From NCBI GenBank assembly GCA_002509225.1, contig DAHL01000018.1, forward strand, positions 1 to 22,397: a DNA stretch of 22,397 bases, in the 5' to 3' direction. Shown piece by piece: positions 7,721-14,791 of this stretch. The stretch's first letter is position 1. Each line of letters opens with the position of its first letter. The DNA comes from Euryarchaeota archaeon UBA102. Its GTDB lineage: Archaea > Thermoplasmatota > Poseidoniia > MGIII > CG-Epi1. Position numbers and translations under genes: made by a program. The notes below the pieces were generated by a model. The model searched no databases, was not told the DNA's origin, and saw only the letters and a list, made by a program, of their open reading frames with translations.

Positions 7721-7760
7721 TCTCACATCGGTATAAGTTGGTATTTCGCCCAACGATGCG

Positions 7761-7766
7761 AAGAGG
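7761..7766 (+). promoter_or_regulatory. Shine-Dalgarno of the secreted PGF-CTERM-like protein
   Basis: AAGAGG lies six bases before the ATG at 7773, in a short leader that also contains a small stem (GTTGG at 7737-7741 with CCAAC at 7750-7754). It supports the choice of the 7773 ATG. Confidence 0.4.
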
Positions 7767-7772
7767 AAAAAA

Positions 7773-10073
7773 ATGAGAAACGAACAAAAAAACAATAATG
7801 CATATCTAGCCAGTATTCTGACAATGCTTCTTTTAGTATCTTCAATCCCATTACTACACACTGCCCAAGCTAATATGTCTGACAATGTATTTTTCATTGG
7901 CGATTCCAGTAACAAGTCATTTGCCTCATTCAACGGCACAGCTTCTTACAATGTAGAAGTCACATCCGATTCAGATATCTCATTGTTTATGGGTCTTCGT
8001 TATATAGAAAATTCTACCGACATTATAGATTGGGATCCTAGTATTGCTACCTTTATTTATGCCGGAGAAATATCTACATCAAATTACACGTTAGACGTTG
8101 GCCCCGGTACACATGTGGTTACAATATCTATTGATATCCCTTCAAACACAGAAGATTTCGATAATGGCCGGTATCTTGCCAGATTCGGTTTCTGTACGGC
8201 TCCTTGTGATTATGAAAATACAGATGATAATACCTGGTTCCCAAGATTGGGTATGATGGAGATTAGAGACTGGGTCGTTCTAGCAGATGAAGACATCGGC
8301 TATGTAGACGCAGGCGGCACGGAACGTGTAGATAATATAGTTCTCAAAAATCTATTAAGAGATGAAGATGGAAACTCCGTTAGACTATCCCAATCAGTAA
8401 GTGTAAACACAGATACCAGTTCTTTAACAGGTGGGATTCTAACTGCATTCGACTCCTCAGGCCTTTCTTCAGATTATGATTTTGATGACATAGATGCAGG
8501 TCAAAACTACATTACAGTCGGCGGGTTGAAAGATGAAGAGATGCCTTTACCTTTGGACGTAACACTTTCTCCAACAACAAGTGTTGTTTATTGTCCATCC
8601 ACACCATCTGTTATAAGTTTCTTAGCTGTAGATGATGAAGAATATAGGCAGTTTGAAGATGGATTCGGCCCCGGTATTGCAGTAGGTATAACTGCAAATC
8701 CATACTCTCTTGTATATTTCAGTTCAGATTCAATATCAGAAGAAGCAAACACATGGAATGGTGATGAATATGAATCAACCGAAGTCAATTTCAATATAGA
8801 TTTAGAAAATGGCGGTAATATTTACGATTCTTTCGACGTTTCTCTAACTTTAGATTCTAATTGGAATAGTGATTGGGGCTTAGTCGCCAATTTAGACGGG
8901 GTTCTTCCATTCGACGATGATATTGATGGAACTCATCGAACTGAAGAGCTAGAATATCAAAATGCTGCTTCACGACCTTGTAATTCTTTGTATCATGAAA
9001 GTGATGCAGATAGGGATACTCTAGGTCTTGCATTGAAGTTCACAGTCCCTGCTAACGCTCAAGTAGGAGAAACTGGAGGAGTAACATTACACGCATCTTC
9101 CGCTACCGACCCAACTGTTAGTACAGAACAACATTTCTTAGTAACTGTTGCCCAACATTATGCAGTAGATGTTGCATTCACTTCACTTACAACAGTTGAA
9201 ACAGATCCCGAATCAACAGCACAATTCAATTTTACAGTTACTAATGGCGGTAATGGAGAAGACACTTTCAATATAATGTCAACAGCATCTTCAGATTGGA
9301 ATCCATCTCTGAGTTCTTCAATGATAACTTTAGGAGTTAATGAAGTTTATACGGGTCATATGTCTATGACTGTGCCTGAAGGTATGTTGTTCGGTGAAAC
9401 TAGCGGCGCTGTCAAAATATCCGCTCACAGTAATGGAGATCCTGCAGACGAATGGGATGATGAAAATGGTGACGGTGTTTGGAATCAAGGTGTAGAGCAA
9501 TTAACTGTAGATCACAATGGAAACGCCGCCTATGATGCAGGAACTCATGATGGCATTTATGTTCAAGTCAAAGTTAGCCAAGTTCACGATGTTGAATTTA
9601 ATTATTATGTCAACGAGTCAAAAGTTATGATTTCAACTATTGAAATTTATACAGACACTACTACTATTATCAACATTAATGCTACTAACGTTGGCAACGG
9701 CGCCGATCAAATTCGTTTTGAAATATCAAGTCTTTCTGCTGAAAATGCAGCAAATTGGCTAGAAATCGTTCAAGATGTTGAATATCTAAGTCCAGGCGAT
9801 TCCGTTACAGTATCGATAAAGGCCACACCTTACCTAACCACTGTACCTGATACCTATACTTTCACACTTACAGCAATGAGTTACGGCACAATTAATAGCG
9901 GGGAAAGCCAAATCCTAACTGTAATAGTACAACAACGGGAAACTCTACCGGACGGTGGCCAAACAGTTGAAGATATAGAAGAAGGAGGCCTTCTAGGCAT
10001 TCCAGGTTTCGAACTAGTAGGTGTACTCCTATCATTAGCAGCTATATCGTTATCTCGCAGACCTAAATTTTAG
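7773..10073 (+). CDS. Large secreted protein with NEW3-like beta domains and PGF-CTERM-like sorting tail
   Basis: This 766-residue protein is built for the cell surface. It has an N-terminal signal peptide (hydrophobic core about residues 12-30, possible cleavage after AQA) and a C-terminal IPGF (743-746), then a hydrophobic helix and the basic end SRRPKF, the layout of archaeal PGF-CTERM tails processed by archaeosortase. The ectodomain has at least three repeats of an Ig-like pattern with an asparagine/glycine turn followed by a D-x-F core: LENGGNIYDSF (about 335), VTNGGNGEDTF (about 485) and ATNVGNGADQI (about 635), as in NEW3/CARDB-type domains. The Asp/Asn/Gly-rich stretch around residues 563-593 looks able to bind calcium. 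No enzymatic motif is seen. It may be an S-layer-like or adhesive surface protein. It reads toward nadC without a clear terminator. Confidence 0.75.
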   Translation: MRNEQKNNNAYLASILTMLLLVSSIPLLHTAQANMSDNVFFIGDSSNKSFASFNGTASYNVEVTSDSDISLFMGLRYIENSTDIIDWDPSIATFIYAGEISTSNYTLDVGPGTHVVTISIDIPSNTEDFDNGRYLARFGFCTAPCDYENTDDNTWFPRLGMMEIRDWVVLADEDIGYVDAGGTERVDNIVLKNLLRDEDGNSVRLSQSVSVNTDTSSLTGGILTAFDSSGLSSDYDFDDIDAGQNYITVGGLKDEEMPLPLDVTLSPTTSVVYCPSTPSVISFLAVDDEEYRQFEDGFGPGIAVGITANPYSLVYFSSDSISEEANTWNGDEYESTEVNFNIDLENGGNIYDSFDVSLTLDSNWNSDWGLVANLDGVLPFDDDIDGTHRTEELEYQNAASRPCNSLYHESDADRDTLGLALKFTVPANAQVGETGGVTLHASSATDPTVSTEQHFLVTVAQHYAVDVAFTSLTTVETDPESTAQFNFTVTNGGNGEDTFNIMSTASSDWNPSLSSSMITLGVNEVYTGHMSMTVPEGMLFGETSGAVKISAHSNGDPADEWDDENGDGVWNQGVEQLTVDHNGNAAYDAGTHDGIYVQVKVSQVHDVEFNYYVNESKVMISTIEIYTDTTTIININATNVGNGADQIRFEISSLSAENAANWLEIVQDVEYLSPGDSVTVSIKATPYLTTVPDTYTFTLTAMSYGTINSGESQILTVIVQQRETLPDGGQTVEDIEEGGLLGIPGFELVGVLLSLAAISLSRRPKF

Positions 10074-10089
10074 TCGTTCCTCATATGCT

Positions 10090-10923
10090 ATGAACTCTGA
10101 AAAAGTATCATCGTTGTTAGATTCATGGCTCGATGAAGATTCTGCATTGCAAGATATTACTACACAGGTTATAGATTCTAAAAAAGATGCAGAATTCATA
10201 GTTACTGGCGGTCCAGGCATTCTATCAGGTTCTGTCATCACTAATCATTTATTGTCAAAAACGGGCTTACTATGTAAATTTTTAAAATCAGATGGAGATA
10301 TTATATCAAAAAACGATACAATCGCACTCATATCTGGCGATTTTAATCTTATTCTTTCCAGAGAACGTTTATTTTTGAATCTTCTTTCACATTTAAGTGG
10401 TATATCAACTCTAACTAGACAACTCGTAGATCTTGTAATTTCTATAAATCCCAATACAACTGTTTTAGCTACTCGAAAAACAACACCAGGATTGCGCTTT
10501 TTAGAAAAAGAAGCAGTTATTCACGGTGGAGGCGCACCTCACAGATTCGACTTAAATGAAGCAATATTAGTAAAAGATAACCACTTAAATTTCATAGACA
10601 ACATCGAAACTTACGTACAAAATGCTAAACACAATTACCCCGATAAAAAAATAGAAATAGAAGCAGATAATATCGATCAAGCTTTAACCTTCTCTAGACT
10701 GCCAATAGATAGACTGATGTTAGACAATTTCACTCCCGAAGAAGCAAAAACAACATATTTAAAAATAAAAAAGGAAAATCCATCATTAGAAATTGAAATT
10801 TCAGGAGGGTTAAATAAAGACAATATACTCGACTATGCAAATTATGCAGATTTCCTAAGTCTCAGTCAATTAACAATGGGTTCAATACCGGTTGATTTCT
10901 CAATACATGTTAACAAAAATTAG
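10090..10923 (+). CDS. nadC: Nicotinate-nucleotide pyrophosphorylase (quinolinate phosphoribosyltransferase)
   Basis: This 277-residue enzyme converts quinolinate and PRPP to nicotinate mononucleotide in de novo NAD synthesis. The most diagnostic region is ATRKTTPGLRFLEKEAVIHGGGAPHR followed by FDLNEAILVKDNHL (quinolinate/PRPP binding), then IEIEADNIDQAL and LDNFTPEEA, and an ISGGLNKDNI strand near the C-terminus, all in family order. The N-terminal DSALQDITTQ corresponds to the usual DxxxxDxTT. The gene begins 16 nt after the surface-protein stop, without a visible Shine-Dalgarno, and overlaps tsr3. nadA and nadB are not in the window. Confidence 0.94.
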   Translation: MNSEKVSSLLDSWLDEDSALQDITTQVIDSKKDAEFIVTGGPGILSGSVITNHLLSKTGLLCKFLKSDGDIISKNDTIALISGDFNLILSRERLFLNLLSHLSGISTLTRQLVDLVISINPNTTVLATRKTTPGLRFLEKEAVIHGGGAPHRFDLNEAILVKDNHLNFIDNIETYVQNAKHNYPDKKIEIEADNIDQALTFSRLPIDRLMLDNFTPEEAKTTYLKIKKENPSLEIEISGGLNKDNILDYANYADFLSLSQLTMGSIPVDFSIHVNKN

Positions 10924-11353
10924 AATTTTAGATTTGGGTCAGGACGATCCAAAAAAATGCACTGCACAACGCCTCGCACGTTTTGAATTAGCAGAATTAT
11001 ATCACAGAATATCAAACTTACCACAAATGGGCATTCTTTTAGATCCATACTGTGAAAGACCAATGGACATATCTGACAAACTTTTAGTTGAAGTAGGGGG
11101 TCTAGTCGCTGTTGATTGCTCATGGAAAAACGCCTCTAATTTGTTCCCTAAACTACAGCTACATGGACTAGAGCCAAGAAGCTTACCAGAAATAATCCCA
11201 GTAAACCCTGTAAATTCAGGAAAAATAGGAAAATTAACTACAGCAGAAGCATTGGCTGCAAGTTTAATGATAGCAGGCTTCGAAGAAGACGCCTCAGAAT
11301 TGATGTCAATTTTCAAATGGGGCCCATCTTTTTTACGTTTAAACAGTTTCTAA
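10907..11353 (+). CDS. tsr3: 16S/18S rRNA aminocarboxypropyltransferase (Tsr3, former DUF367)
   Basis: The 148-residue protein starts MLTKIRILDLGQDDPKKCTA, the characteristic N-terminus of Tsr3, followed by LLDPYCERPMD and the VAVDCSWKNA segment, with the C-terminal KLTTAEALAASLMIAGF helix of the family. Tsr3 transfers the 3-amino-3-carboxypropyl group of SAM to a hypermodified pseudouridine in the small-subunit rRNA decoding region. The ATG at 10907 overlaps the end of nadC by 17 nt. A TTG at 10892 would add five residues but does not match the family N-terminus. It probably shares the nadC transcript. Confidence 0.9.
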   Translation: MLTKIRILDLGQDDPKKCTAQRLARFELAELYHRISNLPQMGILLDPYCERPMDISDKLLVEVGGLVAVDCSWKNASNLFPKLQLHGLEPRSLPEIIPVNPVNSGKIGKLTTAEALAASLMIAGFEEDASELMSIFKWGPSFLRLNSF

Positions 11354-11366
11354 ATCGGCAGGGAGA

Positions 11367-11374
11367 CTTTTTTA
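11367..11374 (+). promoter_or_regulatory. Possible TATA/T-rich element before the geranylgeranyl reductase
   Basis: The T-rich tract CTTTTTTA lies about 26 nt before the GTG at 11397, which would give a leaderless start. It could equally be a poly-T terminator for tsr3. Low certainty. Confidence 0.3.
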
Positions 11375-11396
11375 CCATCCCATCTTAACACCTTCT

Positions 11397-12575
11397 GTGG
11401 TAATTTTTGATGTAATCGTTATAGGCGGCGGACCTTCAGGTGCATCTGCAGCTAGAGAGGTGGCCGAACGAGGCTTATCTGTGGCCATTTTCGATCATAC
11501 ACACCCTAGAAGGAAAGCGTGCGGTGGAGGTCTTCCAGTCAAGGGTATTGAATGGATGGATGCCCCAGATGAAGCGATAGAGTGTAACATCAGTTCTATT
11601 TCCTTCAAACTCGATGATATAAAATTGAAAATCCCTGTAAACAAGGGTAAATATGTAAGAAGAGACGATTGGGATCATTATCTGTTTAACAGGGCAGAAG
11701 AAGCAGGTGCGAAATTATTCAAAGAGCGTGTTGTAAAAATCGAAAAAGAAGATAATTTATGGAATATAAATGATTCATATCAATCAAAATACATTATAGG
11801 TGCAGATGGCGTAAATGGAATTTCAAGAAAAACGTTTTCAAGCAAGATACCCAGAGATCATCTTTTCTCAGCTTTTGGCTATTATTTAGACATACAACCA
11901 AAAGAAAACGAAATGGAATTCATAGTCGGACATCTTCCAGGAGAGGAAGGTTACATTTGGGTTTTTCCAAAGAAAGATCATTACAATGTAGGCATCTGTT
12001 ACAATGCACGAACTTCCGGTATGAGGGATGCGTTGGATAATTATGTCAAAGATAGATGGCCTGGTGAAAAAATTGCTGGTAAAAAATGGAAATTAGATGA
12101 AACCGGCGAAGAAGTTGATTGCATACCATTTGGCTCTGCTATACCTTCTTACAATAATAAAAAACTGTTCGATGCACCTATTTCTGGCCCTGATTGGGTA
12201 TTATGTGGTGATGCAGCAGGTCATGTTAACCCCATACACGGAGAAGGACTAAATCACGCAGTTTTAGGGGGCCGTTTAGCAGCACAAGCCGTTTCTGAAG
12301 GAGACCCTACTAAATTCGAAGATTACTGGAGAGATCATTATCGCGAAGATATGTATCACGCAGTGACTGTTAAACATCAAATCTATCGTTCATGGTTCCT
12401 CAAACTCGCTTTTAAATTAGGCAGAACTCCAACTCTTTTTCATCTTCTCTCATCAATAGTCAGAGATGAAGATAAACAATCTATGTCGGTCTTTAAATTC
12501 TGGTATAAACTTCCTTTAGCTTTCATACAAGCTTTGTTCGGCATGTCTCATCAATCACTTAAAAGTGAGACATAA
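11397..12575 (+). CDS. Geranylgeranyl reductase family FAD-dependent oxidoreductase
   Basis: This 392-residue flavoprotein has an N-terminal dinucleotide-binding motif IGGGPSGASAA (residues 9-19), the family CGGGLP segment near residue 43 that holds the catalytic-loop Cys, and the second FAD motif LCGDAAGHVNPIHGEGLNHAVLGG at about residue 275, typical of geranylgeranyl reductases. Archaeal members saturate isoprenoid chains of digeranylgeranylglycerophospholipids; others act on menaquinone, chlorophyll or carotenoid precursors. The start is a GTG placed directly before the beta-strand of the FAD motif, with no better codon. Its co-occurrence with GGGP synthase at 20476 makes membrane-lipid hydrogenation the favoured role, but substrate cannot be read from sequence. 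Confidence 0.88.
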   Translation: MVIFDVIVIGGGPSGASAAREVAERGLSVAIFDHTHPRRKACGGGLPVKGIEWMDAPDEAIECNISSISFKLDDIKLKIPVNKGKYVRRDDWDHYLFNRAEEAGAKLFKERVVKIEKEDNLWNINDSYQSKYIIGADGVNGISRKTFSSKIPRDHLFSAFGYYLDIQPKENEMEFIVGHLPGEEGYIWVFPKKDHYNVGICYNARTSGMRDALDNYVKDRWPGEKIAGKKWKLDETGEEVDCIPFGSAIPSYNNKKLFDAPISGPDWVLCGDAAGHVNPIHGEGLNHAVLGGRLAAQAVSEGDPTKFEDYWRDHYREDMYHAVTVKHQIYRSWFLKLAFKLGRTPTLFHLLSSIVRDEDKQSMSVFKFWYKLPLAFIQALFGMSHQSLKSET

Positions 12576-12615
12576 TTTCTTGGATTACTTTTATTAAACC
12601 CTAGTCCTGAGTGCA

Positions 12616-12630
12616 TCACCTATTCGGTGA
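12616..12630 (+). promoter_or_regulatory. Hairpin that can mask the L44e ribosome-binding site
   Basis: TCACC (12616-12620), loop TATTC and GGTGA (12626-12630) form a perfect five-pair stem ending five bases before the L44e ATG. GGTGA is the likely Shine-Dalgarno, and the upstream arm ATCACCT copies the 16S rRNA 3' tail, so the arm competes with the ribosome for the same bases. Confidence 0.5.
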
Positions 12631-12635
12631 GAGCA

Positions 12636-12914
12636 ATGAAAATTCCACGTAGAATAAAGCTTTACAGTCCATTTGCTAAAAAACACACTATTCATGAAGT
12701 TGAATTAGTCAAGAAAAAGCGCGCTTCTGAATTAGCGAGAGGACAAAGACTATTCCGAAGAGTAACATCAGGTTATGGCGGGTTTCCAAGACCAAAACCA
12801 GAGGGAAGGGAAAAACCATCTAAGAGGGTATATGTTCGTTACAGATGTACAGAAACGGGAAAAGCTCATCATCGTAAAAATATAAGAGCTAAGAAATTCG
12901 AAATGACGGAGTAA
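12636..12914 (+). CDS. rpl44e: 50S ribosomal protein L44e (eL42), zinc-ligand-depleted form
   Basis: The 92-residue sequence follows archaeal L44e closely: MKIPRRIKLYSPF, KKHTIHEVELVKKKRASELA, GQRLFRR, SGYGGFPRPKPEG and the C-terminal YRCTETGKAHHRK and RAKKFE. The family normally binds zinc through two CxxC pairs. Here the first pair is Ser11/Ala14 and the second keeps only Cys71, with Thr at 74, so zinc binding is probably lost. L44e sits near the 50S E site. I chose the ATG at 12636 over an in-frame GTG at 12627 because the GTG overlaps the presumed Shine-Dalgarno and MKIPRR is the family start. It opens an operon whose genes are 4 nt apart or overlapping. Confidence 0.94.
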   Translation: MKIPRRIKLYSPFAKKHTIHEVELVKKKRASELARGQRLFRRVTSGYGGFPRPKPEGREKPSKRVYVRYRCTETGKAHHRKNIRAKKFEMTE

Positions 12915-12918
12915 AAAT

Positions 12919-13095
12919 ATGAATAATTTAAAGAGCAAGTTCCTAAAAGTTAAATGTTCAGATTGTGCTAACGAATCTGTTTTATTCAATAAAGTTTCCT
13001 CATCAGTTTCTTGTCAATTCTGCGGTTCGTCTTTAGCGTCTTCAACAGGAGGCACTGCAAACATAACAGCAGAAATTGTGGAGGAACTTGATTGA
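12919..13095 (+). CDS. rps27e: 30S ribosomal protein S27e (eS27)
   Basis: This 58-residue protein has the S27e zinc finger: Cys13 and Cys16 (KVKCSDCANE) and Cys32 and Cys35 (SCQFCGSSLA), followed by the STGGTANITAEIVEEL ending typical of the family. The zinc ligands are intact, in contrast to L44e just upstream. It starts at an ATG four bases after the L44e stop. Its TGA overlaps the TTG start of aIF2 alpha. It is too short to be found by length alone, but the family match and operon position are clear. Confidence 0.94.
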   Translation: MNNLKSKFLKVKCSDCANESVLFNKVSSSVSCQFCGSSLASSTGGTANITAEIVEELD

Positions 13096-13871
13096 GCAAT
13101 GATATTTCCTTAGTCGAAGAAGGTGATTTTTTAGTTGCTAGGGTTGCAGAAGTAAAAAATTACGGAGCGATTCTCAATCTCATCGAGTACGAAGGAGAAC
13201 AAGGATTCGTTCACATTTCAGAGGTAACTTCCGGGTGGATTAAATATATTCGAGATTTTATTAGAGAAGGGCAGATGGTCGTCTGCAAAGTTGTAAAATC
13301 AAAAGCAGATGCTAAAAGAGGAATGGTTGATCTAAGCATTCGTCAAGTTTCAGGACATAAAAAAAAGGCAAAGATACGTGAATGGAAAAACGAACAAAAA
13401 GCTTCAAAATTATTTCAAATACTTTCAGAAGGATTAGGTATGAAAGCAGATGAATCTTCAGAAGCAATTACTCATTTGAAAGATACGTACAATTCGCTGT
13501 ATTCTGCTTTTGAATCGGCTATTTCAGATGAGGATAATTTCAGAAAAAATAATAATGGCCCATGGGTTGAAGAGCTACTTAAAACAGCTAAAAACAATAT
13601 AGTTTCACCTTTCGTTAATATAGAAGGTATTCTCACATTGACTTCTAACGATCCCGATGGCATCTCTATTATCAAAGAAGCTCTTTTACTCCCAACTCCT
13701 AAAAATAAGGATTCTAAAATAGATATATCTACTGATGGAGCTCCAAACTATAGAGTTAAAATCACATCATCCGATTATCGCCAAGCCGAAGAGGAGATGA
13801 AAGGGTCTGTAGACGTGGTAATAGATTTCATTAAATCGAAAGGTGGCCAAGGATCTTTTGCGAGGGTATAA
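13092..13871 (+). CDS. eif2a: Translation initiation factor aIF2 subunit alpha
   Basis: This 259-residue subunit of the heterotrimeric aIF2 delivers initiator tRNA to the small ribosomal subunit. The N-terminal S1/OB domain is clear (EEGDFLVARVAEVKNYGAI, GFVHISEVTSGWIKYIRDFI, then a VDLSIRQVS strand at about residue 80), followed by a helical domain and a C-terminal alpha/beta domain (RVKITSSDYRQAEEEM). The start is TTG at 13092, inside the TGA stop of S27e (TTGA); the reading frame has no ATG or GTG that preserves the EEGDFLV strand. The gene order with S27e upstream and Nop10 downstream is conserved in euryarchaea. Confidence 0.95.
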   Translation: MSNDISLVEEGDFLVARVAEVKNYGAILNLIEYEGEQGFVHISEVTSGWIKYIRDFIREGQMVVCKVVKSKADAKRGMVDLSIRQVSGHKKKAKIREWKNEQKASKLFQILSEGLGMKADESSEAITHLKDTYNSLYSAFESAISDEDNFRKNNNGPWVEELLKTAKNNIVSPFVNIEGILTLTSNDPDGISIIKEALLLPTPKNKDSKIDISTDGAPNYRVKITSSDYRQAEEEMKGSVDVVIDFIKSKGGQGSFARV

Positions 13872-14029
13872 TGCGTTCTTTATTTTTGAAATGTACTGAA
13901 TGCAATATTTACACTCAAAAACAAATTTGTAAAAATTGTAATTCTAAAACAATCAACCCACTACCTCCAAAATATTCTCCTGAAGATAAATACGGTAAAT
14001 ATAGGAGAAAAGCACTACAACAAAAATGA
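13871..14029 (+). CDS. nop10: Ribosome biogenesis protein Nop10
   Basis: This 52-residue protein has the compact Nop10 zinc ribbon: Cys8/Cys11 (LKCTECNIYT) and Cys20/Cys23 (ICKNCNSKT), followed by the Nop10 hallmark PLPPKYSPEDKYGKYRRKAL. It is a core component of H/ACA ribonucleoproteins, with Cbf5, Gar1 and L7Ae, and is needed for guided pseudouridylation of rRNA. Its ATG overlaps the aIF2 alpha stop by one base (TAATG) and its TGA overlaps the next ATG (ATGA), so it is translationally coupled on both sides. Confidence 0.94.
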   Translation: MRSLFLKCTECNIYTQKQICKNCNSKTINPLPPKYSPEDKYGKYRRKALQQK

Positions 14030-14787
14030 GTTTTTTAGAAATTTCCGTCACAGATAAACCGGCATTAAACAATGCGTTTCTAATAGAGGGATTGCCAGGA
14101 ATAGGAAATGTGGGGAAATTGGCTGTTAACCATTTAATAAGTGCATTAAATGCAAAAAAAAGCTTAGAAATTTATTCTTCTTCATTGCCTCCACAAGTCA
14201 CTATCAAAGAAGGAGGTATAGTCAGCCTCATTAATAACGAATTTCACTACTACAAAAATTCTAAAAATAAACGAGATATTATTTTTTTAACAGGCGAACA
14301 CCAAGGTTTAGATCACGAAGGTCAGTATGCTTTATGTATTAAAATATTAGAATTGGCCAAAGAAATGGGCGTTACAGAAGTCATTACATTAGGGGGGTAT
14401 GGGTTAGGTAAAATCGTTGAAAATCCACGAGTTTTAGGTGCTGCTACTTCTTCTTCAATGGTAAAAAAACTGAAAAAAGCAGGTGTTCATTTTTCAACAG
14501 AACAAGAAGAGAGTAGTGCAGGTATCGTTGGAGCATCTGGTCTTTTGTTAGGATTAGGGAGATTACAAGGTCTGGAAGGGGGTTGTCTAATGGGTGAAAC
14601 TAGCGGTTATATGGCCGATCCAAAATCGGCTAGAGAAATATTATTAATATTACAAAAATTACTCTCTTTAGATTTAGATTTATCTGATTTAGATGAAAAA
14701 ATCGAAAAAATCGGCGCACTAACTAAACACCTTACAGGCATGACTCATTCAGACGATTCAGAAATAGATATTAGTTATATCGAATAA
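14026..14787 (+). CDS. PAC2-family protein (proteasome assembly chaperone 2-like)
   Basis: This 253-residue protein has the PAC2 signature at the N-terminus: FLIEGLPGIGNVGKLAVNHL, then LPPQVTIKEGGIVSLINNEFHYY, a GEHQGLDHEGQYALC segment and ITLGGYGLGK, with AGIVGASGLLLGLGR further on. Archaeal PAC2 homologues commonly sit in this ribosomal/aIF2/Nop10 operon. The eukaryotic relative helps assemble the proteasome alpha ring, but the archaeal role is not established. The ATG overlaps the Nop10 stop by four bases. It is the last gene of the operon and converges with the membrane operon on the minus strand after four bases. Confidence 0.9.
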   Translation: MSFLEISVTDKPALNNAFLIEGLPGIGNVGKLAVNHLISALNAKKSLEIYSSSLPPQVTIKEGGIVSLINNEFHYYKNSKNKRDIIFLTGEHQGLDHEGQYALCIKILELAKEMGVTEVITLGGYGLGKIVENPRVLGAATSSSMVKKLKKAGVHFSTEQEESSAGIVGASGLLLGLGRLQGLEGGCLMGETSGYMADPKSAREILLILQKLLSLDLDLSDLDEKIEKIGALTKHLTGMTHSDDSEIDISYIE

Positions 14788-14791
14788 TTAT

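Noticed and set aside
7737..7754. Riboswitch in the leader of the secreted PGF-CTERM-like protein
   Set aside because: Only a five-pair stem is visible in a leader of about 30 bases, too small for a known riboswitch class.
10892..10906. Upstream TTG start for tsr3
   Set aside because: The extra five residues do not match the family N-terminus, whereas the ATG at 10907 gives the conserved start directly.
12627..12635. GTG start for L44e
   Set aside because: It falls in the presumed ribosome-binding site GGTGA and precedes the conserved MKIPRR start.
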